Below are positions 18,019 to 26,542 of a DNA stretch of 64,000 bases, piece by piece. The first letter of the stretch is position 1, and every line of letters starts with the position of its first letter. Origin of the DNA: Nocardioides alkalitolerans DSM 16699 (lineage in GTDB: Bacteria; Actinomycetota; Actinomycetes; Propionibacteriales; Nocardioidaceae). A model generated the notes under the pieces. That model was not told where the DNA came from and made no database searches. It saw nothing but the letters and a program-made list of their open reading frames with translations. Location: positions 364,322-428,321 of the forward strand of contig NZ_AUFN01000012.1 of the NCBI RefSeq assembly GCF_000426525.1. Reading direction: 5' to 3'. A program made the position numbers and the translations under genes.

Positions 18019-18617
18019 ACGATCACCTGGACACCTTCGAGTCGCGCCTCCTGACGAAGCTGCGCGAGGACGTCGAGAAGACGAGCCCTGTGACCGGCAG
18101 GACGGGTGAGCGACTCGGCCCGCGCCGTACCAGGGGCCGTCTCGCCTGGACCGCTCTCGCCGTCGCCTCGGTGGCGACCGCCGTCGTCGTCGTCGTGGTC
18201 CCCGGCATCGGAGCAGAGCCGGCGTACTCCGTGCAGGAGGGCAACTCCGGCGAGATCGAGGTCGAGGTCAACCGCATCGAGGACGCCGAGGGCCTCGAAG
18301 CCGCCCTGGCCGACGTCGGGGTCACGGCGGAGATCACGTACGTACCGGGCGGTGGGCAGTGCGAGCGCGACGGACTCGACGGCGTCGCCCGGGCGGACCG
18401 CGGGATCAGCCTGGAGCTGGGGAGCGACCGCTTCGTCATCTCCCTCGCGCCCGGCACCGTCCGCGACGACGAGACGCTCGTCGTCGACGTCTCGGTCGAG
18501 CACCTCCCGGACGAGCCCGCCGACGAGGACGGCCTCAGCACCTCCAGCGGCACTCGCAGCTGGGTCGACGCTCGGATCGTCCAGGGCGCGGTCGCGCCGT
18601 GCCGCGTCGTCGACTGA
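18015..18617 (+). CDS. Membrane-anchored partner of the ECF sigma factor
   Basis: 200 residues. An N-terminal cytoplasmic tail of about 45 residues (LDTFESRLLTKLREDVEK) is followed by one membrane helix (TALAVASVATAVVVVVVPG) and an extracytoplasmic domain with GLEAALADVGVTAEITYVPG. The position and topology suit an anti-sigma factor, but the zinc-binding HxxxCxxC motif of typical ZAS proteins is absent. It shares its layout and the EAALA-x-x-GV-x-AE motif with the protein at 25244. Translationally coupled to the sigma gene. Confidence 0.75.
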   Translation: MNDHLDTFESRLLTKLREDVEKTSPVTGRTGERLGPRRTRGRLAWTALAVASVATAVVVVVVPGIGAEPAYSVQEGNSGEIEVEVNRIEDAEGLEAALADVGVTAEITYVPGGGQCERDGLDGVARADRGISLELGSDRFVISLAPGTVRDDETLVVDVSVEHLPDEPADEDGLSTSSGTRSWVDARIVQGAVAPCRVVD

Positions 18618-18707
18618 CGCCGCCCTCGGTCTGGCTCCGCACCCGACGCATCAGCGGTCCGGGTGGCACCGGGTGGTCTACGCAGTCCGGGCATGACGGC
18701 ACACCCC

Positions 18708-18725
18708 AGCGACGGTGGCGTCGCT
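18708..18725. terminator. Possible terminator hairpin
   Basis: AGCGACG pairs with CGTCGCT around a GTGG loop. It lies between the convergent sigma-partner gene and the HNH endonuclease gene. There is no T-run on either side, so support is only structural. Confidence 0.35.
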
Positions 18726-18763
18726 GAGGTGCGCGATCGGGTGGTATGACGTGGTGGGCGCGG

Positions 18764-20200
18764 TCAGGCGGGCAGCGGGATCGTGCCGTGCGGATCGACC
18801 AGGTACTGCTGATCGTGGGGGCTGGTCCAGACGAACGATCCGTCGGGCAGGCGCCGGTAGCGCCACCTTCGTTCTCGGCCGATGCCGCTCAGCGAGGGGT
18901 GGGTCTTCACGCGGTGATGTCGGCGACACAGCGGGGCGAGGTTGGTCGTGGAGGTCTGGCCCGGTGGTCCGCCGTTGCCTGGGTGGTTCGGGTCGGGCGT
19001 GACGTATTCGTCGACGTGGTCGAGGTCGCAGCCCCGCGCCGGCCTCGTGCAGTGGGGGAAGACGCAGGTGGGCCTCGTGAGGCGGACGCGTTCGGCGATC
19101 CGGTCGGGCACCTCGTAGGCGTCGACCGTGACCTGGTCCCGGAGGTCGATGACCGGTTTCACGACGACCTGGGTGGAGGTGGCGCGGCACCACTCGCGGA
19201 CCTGCTCGGCGTGCACGAAGCTGCGGGTCTTCTCGACCCGGGCCAGGTCGACGCCGCCGCAGGCGTTCGGGTCCAGGTCGGTCAGCGCTGCTTCGGCGAG
19301 GTGGACGTGGATCACGACCTGACGGGCCTTCGACCGCGTCGCAGCCGACGCGGCCGACGCGGCCACATCGTTGTCGGTCTGATCGGCGCAGCCGCTGAGG
19401 TCGAGCGTCGTCTGGCGCCGCGCGATCTCTCCCACTGCGGACGCACGCCGTACATCGAGGGAGTCCAGCGACCCCGCCGCTGCGAGGTCAGCGGCCACGC
19501 GCGACACGGCGTTCTCCAGGTCGAGGGCGTCGGCGAGGTCGAGGGTCCCGGACACTGCCACGACCCCTCGGGCGGGGTCGACCTGCCCTTGGAGGTCGAT
19601 GTCGAAGCGCCGGGTGGCGTCGGAGTCGGCGCGGTCGAGCTCCGCCTTCTCGGGGTCGAACCGGGCGACCGCCTCGGCCACGAGCTTTTGCGCGGTGACC
19701 ATCCCGGTCTTGTGCGCCACGGGTGCGAGGTGGCGGTCGACGAAGTCCGCGCTCTCGAACGTGAGCTGGGTGGTCTCTTGCGCGATCTTCCGAGCCCTCC
19801 ACACCGGCAGAGCCCCGTCGATCACCCGGTTCCAGAGCCGCGGAAGGCGGTGGCGCAGCTCGACCGCCTCACCGACCAGCCGGCGACCGGAGTCGGTCGA
19901 CAGGCCGAGTGCGGCCGCGATCTCCACGACGCAGAACTCCGACACCAACGGAGCGCCCGGGCCACCCAGCTCACCGAACACATCGGCTCCCGGCAGCAGA
20001 TGGGCATCGTGGCGGAGCAGCCCGAACGGGCCGTACTGGTCGGCCACCACGCCGTCCTCGGTGTGCGCGTCGGCCCAGTCCGCGACCGCGACGAGGACCT
20101 CGACCTCAGCTGTCCGCTGGCGGGCCAGCGCTGCCCGCGCACCGTCGAGCAGCACCGCCGGGAAGGCGATGCGCTCGGAGGTGGCGCTTGGCTGGCTCAT
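18764..20200 (-). CDS. DUF222 / HNH endonuclease (13E12-repeat family)
   Basis: 478 residues. The DUF222 part covers about residues 60-330 (SEFCVVEIAAALGLSTDSGRRLVGEAVELRHRLP is typical). The C-terminal HNH nuclease starts at CVFPHCTRPARGCDLDHV and ends at NLAPLCRRHHRVKTH, providing the metal-binding histidines and cysteines. Members occur in many copies in actinobacterial genomes and behave as mobile or repeat genes; mycobacterial 13E12 proteins are reported among LexA-controlled genes. Here a one-mismatch SOS box lies 14 bases upstream of the ATG, and no ribosome binding site is evident, suggesting a very short leader. Confidence 0.88.
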   Translation of the reverse strand: MSQPSATSERIAFPAVLLDGARAALARQRTAEVEVLVAVADWADAHTEDGVVADQYGPFGLLRHDAHLLPGADVFGELGGPGAPLVSEFCVVEIAAALGLSTDSGRRLVGEAVELRHRLPRLWNRVIDGALPVWRARKIAQETTQLTFESADFVDRHLAPVAHKTGMVTAQKLVAEAVARFDPEKAELDRADSDATRRFDIDLQGQVDPARGVVAVSGTLDLADALDLENAVSRVAADLAAAGSLDSLDVRRASAVGEIARRQTTLDLSGCADQTDNDVAASAASAATRSKARQVVIHVHLAEAALTDLDPNACGGVDLARVEKTRSFVHAEQVREWCRATSTQVVVKPVIDLRDQVTVDAYEVPDRIAERVRLTRPTCVFPHCTRPARGCDLDHVDEYVTPDPNHPGNGGPPGQTSTTNLAPLCRRHHRVKTHPSLSGIGRERRWRYRRLPDGSFVWTSPHDQQYLVDPHGTIPLPA

Positions 20201-20213
20201 GTCTTAACTCTAT

Positions 20214-20229
20214 TCGATCAGGCGTTCGA
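20214..20229 (-). promoter_or_regulatory. Near-consensus LexA (SOS) box of the HNH gene
   Basis: TCGAACGCCTGATCGA on the minus strand differs from the actinobacterial SOS consensus TCGAAC-N4-GTTCGA at one base. It ends 14 bases before the HNH start codon, in the expected promoter position. Confidence 0.6.
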
Positions 20230-20300
20230 TCGCCAGGCACTGGAGGCGATCTGGGGATAACTGTTTGACCAGGTCAAGCGGCTTTCAGTCGCCGAGAGGG

Positions 20301-20560
20301 GGCGTGGTTTCGAGACGGGCCTAGCGGCCCTCCTCAACCACCGCAGGCGAGAGCATCCCGGCCCTCCTCAACCACCGCGGGCGAGAGCACCCCGCCCTCC
20401 TCAACCACCGCAGGCGCGAGCATCCCGCCCCTCCTCAACCACCGCAGGCGCGAGCATCCCGCCCCTCCTCAACCACCGCAGGCGCGAGCATCCCGGCCCT
20501 CCTCAACCACCGTGGGCGTGGTTTCGAGACGGGCCAAGCGGCCCTCCTCAACCACCGCAG
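20301..20560. repeat. Tandem 34-bp repeat array derived from a REP-like palindrome
   Basis: TCCTCAACCACCG recurs at 20331, 20365, 20398, 20432, 20466, 20500 and 20545, with a spacing of 33-34 bases except the last (45). The first and last copies are extended to the left by TTTCGAGACGGGCC and together form an imperfect palindrome: GTGGTT and AACCAC at the ends, GGGCC/GGCCC in the middle. That extended form looks like a dispersed intergenic repeat known from Nocardioides-type genomes; the inner copies amplify one half of it. The units abut with no unique spacers. Confidence 0.8.
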
Positions 20561-20659
20561 ACGCGAGCCCCCCACGTCCACCAACCACCGCCGACCCGAG
20601 CCCAGCGCCCCTCATCCAGCATCAGCCCATCGGCGGCCACTGGCCGCTATCGTCCCGAC

Positions 20660-21340
20660 ATGCCCACCGCCGACGACTTCCAGGCGCTCGCCCGCAGCTC
20701 GCCGTGGCTGTGGCGATCGGCGCACCTGCGCTACCGCGGTGGTCTGGGCGAGGCCGAGGCCTGGGTCGAGCGTCCCGGGCGGACGAGGGTGCGTCCGGCC
20801 ACCGGCGAGGAGCAGGTCCTCGAGGAGGATCGACCCTCGGTTGCGTACGTGTCCTTCAGCGGCACCGCCTCCGAGCTCACGGTGAAACGGCCGAACGAGG
20901 TCGAGCCCGTTCGCCGTACGGACGGGCTCGTCAGCGCCCGTCCCCAGGATCTGTCGATCGCGTACGGCGACCCGGTCTGGCGCAACTACAGCTGGGTCGC
21001 GCTCCTCGACCCCGTGGAGCTCTCGTCGGGCGTGGCGGTCGACCGTGTCGGCTCGGAGGTCCGGTCCGGCCGGGAGACGTGGACCGCCCGTCTCGCACCG
21101 CTCGCCGACTACCAGGCGACCTGCGGCTGCTGCGCCCTGCTGTGGTCACGCGTGGCGGCCGACGAGGCTGGCTTCCACAAGCCCGGCAACACCTACCCGT
21201 CGTCGTACGACGTGGCCCTCGACCGCGCGACCGGCATCGTCGTCTCGGCGCGACCCAGCACCCCGGGGTTCGAGGACCGCAGCAGCCTCGCGTTCGAGGT
21301 CGACGTCATGAGCCACGACGCCTGGCCCCCGGTCGGCTAG
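20660..21340 (+). CDS. Hypothetical protein
   Basis: 226 residues from ATG 20660. It is soluble and rich in Trp, Arg and acidic residues, with a Cys-x-Cys-Cys cluster (ATCGCCALLW) near residue 155 and no signal or membrane segment. Strands such as WVALLDPVELSSGVAVDRV suggest a beta-sheet core. No family is recognised. It follows the repeat array and is 24 bases ahead of the next gene, possibly in one transcript. Confidence 0.65.
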   Translation: MPTADDFQALARSSPWLWRSAHLRYRGGLGEAEAWVERPGRTRVRPATGEEQVLEEDRPSVAYVSFSGTASELTVKRPNEVEPVRRTDGLVSARPQDLSIAYGDPVWRNYSWVALLDPVELSSGVAVDRVGSEVRSGRETWTARLAPLADYQATCGCCALLWSRVAADEAGFHKPGNTYPSSYDVALDRATGIVVSARPSTPGFEDRSSLAFEVDVMSHDAWPPVG

Positions 21341-21364
21341 CCACCCGGTCCTACCGTGGTCGAC

Positions 21365-22192
21365 ATGCCACCGTCGATCGCCGTCGCGACGGCCAACGCG
21401 GCCAGCGGGCGCGACCACCGAGGGGTGCTCGACCCCGCGGGATGGAGCCGGTGGGCCGACGCGGCCGCGGCGCTGGAGGTCGACGTGCTGGCCGTCCAGG
21501 AGGTCGACCACCGGCTCCCCCGCAGCGGCTCCATCGACCAGACCACGGTCCTCGCCGACCGCCTCCGGAGCGACGGTCCGTCGTGGCACACGCGGTTCGC
21601 GGCGGCCGTGCACGGCACTCCCGGATCGCCGACGACGTTCCGACCGGCCGACCCCGATCCGCTCGACCGACCCGGAGCGCCGTCGTACGGCATCGCCCTG
21701 CTCTCACGCCATCCCGTGCGCGGATGGCGCGAGCTGCGCATGGAGCCGTCGCGGCTGCGGCTGCCCGTTCCCCTTCCGCCCGGCGCGGGGAGCCGCCTGC
21801 TGTGGGTGCCGGACGAGCCCCGGGTGGCGCTCGCCGCCGTGATCACGACCCCGGCGGGGAACGTCTGCGTGGTGACGACCCACCTGTCGTTCAGCCCGCT
21901 GCGCGCCCGCGCCCAGCTGCGCGAGGTGGTCCGGTGGTGCCGCGACCTGCCCCGGCCCCTGGTGCTGCTCGGCGACCTCAACCTGCCGCACCGCATCGCG
22001 GCGGGCTCGACCGGGATGGCGTCGGCACTGCGTACGACGACCCACCCTGCCTCCCGCCCGCGGGTGCAGCTCGACCACGTGCTGCTCGACGATCCTGACC
22101 ACGCCCTCGCGGTCACCGCCGCCGGGACCCGGCGCATCGCCGAGAGCGACCACCTCGCCGTACGCGTGGTGCTCCGCGGCGACCCGGTCTGA
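21365..22192 (+). CDS. Endonuclease/exonuclease/phosphatase-fold protein
   Basis: 275 residues from ATG 21365 (GTG 21356 is an alternative). EEP-family landmarks are present: TANAASGRD (start strand with Asn), LAVQEVDH (metal-binding Glu), THLSF (His), LLGDLNLP (Asp/Asn pair) and a terminal ESDHLAVRV (Asp-His). These build the DNase-I-like active site, so the enzyme cleaves phosphodiesters or phosphates. The substrate is unknown. No signal peptide is seen. Confidence 0.85.
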   Translation: MPPSIAVATANAASGRDHRGVLDPAGWSRWADAAAALEVDVLAVQEVDHRLPRSGSIDQTTVLADRLRSDGPSWHTRFAAAVHGTPGSPTTFRPADPDPLDRPGAPSYGIALLSRHPVRGWRELRMEPSRLRLPVPLPPGAGSRLLWVPDEPRVALAAVITTPAGNVCVVTTHLSFSPLRARAQLREVVRWCRDLPRPLVLLGDLNLPHRIAAGSTGMASALRTTTHPASRPRVQLDHVLLDDPDHALAVTAAGTRRIAESDHLAVRVVLRGDPV

Positions 22193-22226
22193 CGCTGCGG
22201 CGGCGTACGTCTCCCCTGCCCCGCCC

Positions 22227-22690
22227 CTAGGACGATGCCGGCGGACATGTGCCGTCGGACGTCCCCCGCAGCTCGTAGTGCCATATCTCGTGGGCGAAGG
22301 TCTGGCAGAGGCCGTGAGCGGCCCCGTACCGCGACATCCAGTACGCCGCGTCGGTCGGCCCGATGTCGACGGCGTCCCCGGTGACGTGGGCGGAGTCCCT
22401 CGGGGGTGGCCACCCAGCGCTCGACCTCCTCCCGGCTGCCGTACCTCTCCACAGCCCGGTCGAGGAGGCGTTGCTGGTAGGCGCGACTGCGCCACCCGCT
22501 GGTGACCCGATCTCCACCCCGTCGGCGGCCGTATCGACCTCGGCGGCGCGGAGGGCGTCGTACGGGTCGGGTTCCAGACCGGTGAGTGCCGGGATGTCGG
22601 CGTCCACCGGCACGGAGCCGTCGAACTCGCCCTCGGCCCCGGGGTCGCTCCCCGACACGGTCTGCGCAGTGCGGGCAAGTCCCTCGCGGA
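22227..22690 (-). pseudogene. VanY-type D,D-carboxypeptidase remnant
   Basis: The minus strand encodes a peptidase M15 (VanY-like) domain in pieces: PVDADIPALTGLEPDPYDAL, then, one frame over, VTSGWRSRAYQQRLLDRAVE and RWVATPE, then back in the first frame SAHVTGDAVDIGP and HEIWHYELRG. The motifs SxHxxGxAxD and HxxW/E-x-HYE are those that bind zinc in VanY enzymes, which trim D-Ala from peptidoglycan precursors. Two compensating one-base shifts (near 22514 and 22402) and the missing signal sequence mark it as broken, unless both are sequencing errors. The 5' end is lost at about 22690. Confidence 0.7.
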
Positions 22691-23043
22691 CCCTCGACGA
22701 GCGCCTCGTCAGCAACCTGGTGCGCAACGCCGCCGAGCACCAGCCGGGGCCGGGCGGCACCATCTGGGTGACCACGATCGCCGACGACGGCGCCGCGTCG
22801 CTCACCATCGAGAACACGGGGGACGTCGTCGACCCGGCCGTGCTGGACTCCCTCACCGAGCCCTTCGTCCGGGGCCGCGGCCGCACGAGGTCGGCGCACG
22901 CCCCGTCGAGCAGCGGACTGGGACTGGCCATCGTCGCCTCGATCGCCCGGGCACACGGGGCCGTGCTGACCCTGGACGCCCGGGAGGACGGTGGCCTTGT
23001 CGTGCAGGTCCGGTTCCCCGTCGCGCACCAGCAGAGAGGCTGA
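22690..23043 (+). pseudogene. C-terminal fragment of a sensor histidine kinase
   Basis: The frame ending at TGA 23041-23043 encodes only the ATPase domain of a histidine kinase. Visible are the N box (LVSNLVRNAAEH), the G1-like stretch (IENTGDVVD) and the G2 box (SSGLGLAIVASIARAHG). The dimerisation domain with the phospho-His and all sensor and membrane segments are absent. No good start or ribosome binding site precedes it. It meets the truncated VanY gene head to head, so one deletion probably removed both 5' ends and anything between, such as a response regulator. Confidence 0.65.
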
Positions 23044-23053
23044 CCGGTTCCCG

Positions 23054-23476
23054 TCAGCCGCCGGTGAGGAGGGCGATCCCGATGCCCCACGCGAGCAACG
23101 AGACGAGGCCCGCGACGATCGGGGCCCAGAACGCCGGCCGTTGCCGCAGGCGCAGGACGATCGATCCGGCCACCGCGGCGGCCAGCAGCACCCAGGGAGC
23201 CACGAGCGTCAGGGTCGCAGCGAGGGCTGGACCGGACGAGTCGCCGCCGTCACCGGGCCACCCCAGGCCGAGGGCGGCGGCGATGGCCGTTCCGATCGTG
23301 TCCGCGATCGCGACGAGCACCAGCCCCACCGTCGTACCGGCCAGGTCACCCGACCCGGCACCGTTGTCCATGACCTCGTTGCGCTGGGCGGGGTAGGCCT
23401 CCACGCCGTACGCCGCGCCGGGACCGACGGGTCGTGGCGGCGTGGCCGCGGAGTCGGACTCGGGAGGCCAGGACAT
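23054..23476 (-). CDS. Small membrane protein of unknown function
   Basis: 140 residues from ATG 23474-23476. A 45-residue polar N-terminal part (MSWPPESDS..., Pro/Ala-rich) precedes three membrane helices: GTTVGLVLVAIADTIGTAIAAA, LVAPWVLLAAAVAGSIVL and WAPIVAGLVSLLAWGIGIALL. No family is recognised. A similar small membrane protein gene lies 50 bases upstream on the same strand, so the two may form an operon. Confidence 0.65.
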   Translation of the reverse strand: MSWPPESDSAATPPRPVGPGAAYGVEAYPAQRNEVMDNGAGSGDLAGTTVGLVLVAIADTIGTAIAAALGLGWPGDGGDSSGPALAATLTLVAPWVLLAAAVAGSIVLRLRQRPAFWAPIVAGLVSLLAWGIGIALLTGG

Positions 23477-23526
23477 AGAGCGAACGATCCCCTTCGGTAT
23501 GCCAGGTGAAACGGTGGTCCGACCCG

Positions 23527-23952
23527 TCACTGCCGCCGGACGGCCTCGGAGACGACCGGCTCGGGGGCCTGATCGCCGATCAGGTGGAGCACGACGCCGG
23601 CGGCCGTCGCCCACAGCAGGAGGAACAGGCTGACGACGACCCCGGCGACCAGCGGAGCCAGGACGCCACCCGCGCCACCGAACAGCGACCAGACGAAGCC
23701 CGCCAGGGCCAGCCACGAGACGCCCCACGCGACGGGGCGCGGGAGCGCCGAGGCGATCAGGATGCTGCTGAGCAGCACACCGACGAGGCCGCCCAGGGCG
23801 ACGACCCGGTGGAGCGACAGCGCGGCCGCGCCGATCAGCACGATCACCGCTCCGCTACCGAGGGAGACGCCGAGCTTCCGCGACCCGGCCGGCGGAGTCC
23901 AGACGGAGGTGTCGTGCGGTGGTGCCAGCAGATCCGACTCGCTCGTTCGCAC
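23527..23952 (-). CDS. Small membrane protein of unknown function
   Basis: 141 residues from ATG 23952. A polar N-terminal tail of about 28 residues is followed by four hydrophobic helices (AVIVLIGAAALSL, GVLLSSILIASAL, VSWLALAGFVWSLF, LVAGVVVSLFLLLWATAAGVVL). Its layout resembles the downstream gene at 23054, suggesting that the two proteins work together. No enzymatic motif is present. Confidence 0.65.
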   Translation of the reverse strand: MRTSESDLLAPPHDTSVWTPPAGSRKLGVSLGSGAVIVLIGAAALSLHRVVALGGLVGVLLSSILIASALPRPVAWGVSWLALAGFVWSLFGGAGGVLAPLVAGVVVSLFLLLWATAAGVVLHLIGDQAPEPVVSEAVRRQ

Positions 23953-24116
23953 GTGGTCTCCTGCGTCTGATCGACCTCCGAGCGCCGATGCTCGAACGGT
24001 ACGGCGATCCTAGGCGCACTTTTGAACACGTTCAGCATTTTCTCTGGACCAGTTCGTCCGAGAGTTGAGCCCGGGGGCTCAGACCGGCACGCCGTACCCG
24101 GGTCCAGGCTGACCCG

Positions 24117-24593
24117 GTGGCGTCCCTCTCCCGTCTTCCGCCGACCGCCGCCGTGGCCCTGACGGTCCTGGTGGTGCACGTCGCCGCGTTCCTGCTCGGC
24201 GGAGCGCTGGAGGTCGGCCGTGCCGCTCAGATCTACGGGATCGAACCCCGGACCGGCGGCACCCCCAGTCTGTTCGCCTGGCTGCTCTACGCAGGCGTCG
24301 TGCTGGCGGTCGGCGCCGTCGCGGTCCCGCTGCAGGTGCTCCTGGCGAGGACGCGGGCGCGAGGAGCGCTCCTGGTGGTGACAGGCGTGGTCGCGATGGC
24401 GCAGGGATGGTTGACCGTGAAGCCGACGACCTCCAGCCTGCTGGGCTCCGGTAGTCCGGTGTCGGTCGACGGCCTGGTCCTCTTCAGCCTGCCGGCCGGA
24501 GCTGCGGTGCTCACCTGCTATGCCGTGGTGCTCACGACGGTCGCCGTCGCCCTCGTCGCCGGCGACCGTACGTCGACAGAGCCGGCCGGATAA
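24117..24593 (+). CDS. Four-helix membrane protein, function unknown
   Basis: 158 residues from GTG 24117. Helices are VALTVLVVHVAAFLLGGAL, LFAWLLYAGVVLAVGAVAV, ALLVVTGVVAMAQGWLTV and VLTCYAVVLTTVAVALVA. The loop after the first helix contains IYGIEPRTGGTPS. No family is recognised. It is transcribed away from the upstream membrane-protein pair. Confidence 0.6.
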   Translation: MASLSRLPPTAAVALTVLVVHVAAFLLGGALEVGRAAQIYGIEPRTGGTPSLFAWLLYAGVVLAVGAVAVPLQVLLARTRARGALLVVTGVVAMAQGWLTVKPTTSSLLGSGSPVSVDGLVLFSLPAGAAVLTCYAVVLTTVAVALVAGDRTSTEPAG

Positions 24594-24707
24594 GGGGGTC
24601 CGTCAGCGCCGTCCCGGCACCTCCAGCGCGGCGTAGCCGCCCTCGATCGAGACAGCCGGCATCTCGTCGGGCGCGACGACCATGCCGGCACTCGGCGGGC
24701 ACCCTGC

Positions 24708-25187
24708 CTAGGACCAGTGGGTGAGGTCGGACTCCAGGCGCTCGATCGCGTCGTCGTACCGCCCGCGGTTGAACTGGAACGGCCCGACGCCCTCCACCGG
24801 GCTGCCGTCGCCGAGCGTCACCCGCTCCCAGTGCACCGCCCAGGGCCAGAGCACGAGGTCGACGAACAGCCCGCTGCACCCGGGCCCACCGCCGCAGCTG
24901 CACCCCGCGACGGCGACGCCGTCGTGCTGCTCCCCCGTGTGGGCGCCGACCTCGATCGGGCCGTCGTCGGCGGGCGCCGTGTCCGCGCCGACCTCCTCGA
25001 TCACCACCGTCGGCCGGTCGAGGAAGTGGCGGGCGTCGACGTACCCGGCCTCGATGGGCACGAACGACGTGGAGAGCGAGCGGTGGGCGGCCACCACCCG
25101 GTCGACGATGCTGGTGCCGTTGACCACCGGGTCGATGACGGCCATGCCGCCGCGCGAACGGCCGACGACGAACTCGATGGTGTCCAT
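24708..25187 (-). CDS. Hypothetical protein with a CSCGGGPGC motif
   Basis: 159 residues from ATG 25185-25187. A first part, VVGRSRGGMAVIDPVVNGTSIVDRV, resembles a beta-rich core; a cysteine cluster CSCGGGPGCSGL near residue 95 may bind a metal. An aromatic stretch follows (LVLWPWAVHWERV), and FQFNRGRYDDAIERLESDL leads to the end. No signal peptide. Function unknown. Confidence 0.65.
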   Translation of the reverse strand: MDTIEFVVGRSRGGMAVIDPVVNGTSIVDRVVAAHRSLSTSFVPIEAGYVDARHFLDRPTVVIEEVGADTAPADDGPIEVGAHTGEQHDGVAVAGCSCGGGPGCSGLFVDLVLWPWAVHWERVTLGDGSPVEGVGPFQFNRGRYDDAIERLESDLTHWS

Positions 25188-25243
25188 CGTCCGAGGGTAC
25201 GGCCGGTTCTGGCACACGCGGTCGCGGGAGCCGCGACCGGTCC

Positions 25244-25915
25244 TCAGCCCGACACGCCGGCGCCGCAGACGAACGCTCCGTACGAGTACGAGGCGAAGAG
25301 GGAGTCGCCTCCCGGGCCCGTCACGGTGGAGAGCCGGAGCCCGTTGTCCTGACCCAGCGTGGGCCCGGCGAGCGTGACGACGTACCCGGACCCGTCGCGC
25401 TCCAGCGTGATCGGGGCGGCCCCGTCGCTGCCACCGCACGACGCTGCGGGATCCGCGGCGGCCGCGCCGTCGCCACCGGCCCACGTGAGGTCCATCCGCG
25501 TGGGGTCCGTCGGAGCGATGTCGGGGCCGGCCGAGGTGGTGCCGACGTCGACCCAGCCGCCCGGGTCGATGCCCACAGCTGACCCGTCCCCGGCGTACAC
25601 GACCTCGGCCGACACGCCGTGCTCGGCGAGCGCCGCCTCCAGCCCGTCGCTGTCGGTGAGCTCGCTGATGCTGACCACGATCGAGCCGTCGTCCGTGGTC
25701 GCCACCGCGAAGGCCGGGCTGCCGCCCGTCAGCAGGGCGGCGGAGACCCCCGCCACGAGGGCACCGGCGGCCGCTACGACCAGTGCCGGTCGTGCACGTC
25801 GCGCCGGGGGCTCCCGGTGGGCCGCGGCGTCGCCGGCGCGAGCGGAGACGACCGACCGCATCTCCGCGAGCAGGTCCTGCTCGAAGCTGTCGAGGGAGTG
25901 TGTAGCGCTGGTCAC
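25244..25915 (-). CDS. Membrane-anchored partner of the second ECF sigma factor
   Basis: 223 residues: a cytoplasmic N-terminal stretch (LDSFEQDLLAEMRSVVSAR), one membrane helix (ALVVAAAGALVAGVSAALLTGG) and a longer extracytoplasmic domain containing two cysteines (AASCGGSDG and GAFVCGAG). It parallels the protein at 18015, including DGLEAALAEHGVSAEVVYAG against a similar stretch there. No zinc motif is seen. The start overlaps the sigma stop by ATGA-type coupling, so it is probably an anti-sigma factor. Confidence 0.75.
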   Translation of the reverse strand: MTSATHSLDSFEQDLLAEMRSVVSARAGDAAAHREPPARRARPALVVAAAGALVAGVSAALLTGGSPAFAVATTDDGSIVVSISELTDSDGLEAALAEHGVSAEVVYAGDGSAVGIDPGGWVDVGTTSAGPDIAPTDPTRMDLTWAGGDGAAAADPAASCGGSDGAAPITLERDGSGYVVTLAGPTLGQDNGLRLSTVTGPGGDSLFASYSYGAFVCGAGVSG

Positions 25916-26517
25916 GGGGTGACCTCCTGGAGGTGAGGGGCGGCGGGGGGCGGGGTGACCGGTGGTGCCGCAGGCCCGGCGAGCATCCGGTCGACGCGGG
26001 CGCGGGTGCGGTGGAGCCGCACCCGCGCGGTCCCCGGTCTCACCCCGAGCACGGCCGCGGCGTCGACGATGGTCAGGCCGTCGAGGGCGACGAGCTCGAA
26101 GAGCCGCCGGTCGCGGTCCGGGAGGGCGTCGAGGACGTGGAGGACCTCGCGGACCGCGCGCTCGGCGTCGATGCGTTCCTCGAGCCGAGCGATGGCGTCA
26201 GCCTCGAGAGGCCGCCGCCCTCCGGCGCGCTGGACCGCCCGGTGCTCGCGCGCCCGCCTCCGCACCCGGTCGGCGAGCACGTTGCGGGCTATCCCGTAGA
26301 GCCAGCCGAGGGGGCTCCCCCGGTCGGGACGGTAGGAGTGCGCGGCGTCGATCGCAGCGAGGAAGATGTCGGCGGTGAGGTCGGCCGCCAGGTGGGGGTC
26401 GTCGACCCGGCGCGCCACGAACCGTCCGACGGCAGCGACGTGCTCGCGGTAGAAGACCTCGAACGCGTCCGGGTCGCGACCGATCAGGGCCACGTCAGCC
26501 GGTCTCTGCGATGTCAT
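25912..26517 (-). CDS. ECF-type sigma factor, paralog of 17455
   Basis: 201 residues from ATG 26517. Region 2: VFYREHVAAVGRFVARRV, AADLTADIFLAAIDAAHSY and GWLYGIARNVLADRVRRR. Region 4: ALPDRDRRLFELVALDGLTIVDAAAVLGV then RPGTARVRLHRTRARVDR. The first 60 residues match the other sigma factor closely (IGRDPDAF-E-FYR). The C terminus ends in a Pro-rich tail. A promoter decamer identical to that of the paralog lies 25 bases upstream. Confidence 0.88.
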   Translation of the reverse strand: MTSQRPADVALIGRDPDAFEVFYREHVAAVGRFVARRVDDPHLAADLTADIFLAAIDAAHSYRPDRGSPLGWLYGIARNVLADRVRRRAREHRAVQRAGGRRPLEADAIARLEERIDAERAVREVLHVLDALPDRDRRLFELVALDGLTIVDAAAVLGVRPGTARVRLHRTRARVDRMLAGPAAPPVTPPPAAPHLQEVTP

Positions 26518-26542
26518 GCCCCTCCTTGGTGCGTCGGAGGCC

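Noticed and set aside
20301..20560. A CRISPR array
   Set aside because: The 34-bp units abut one another with no unique spacers, and no cas genes are present.
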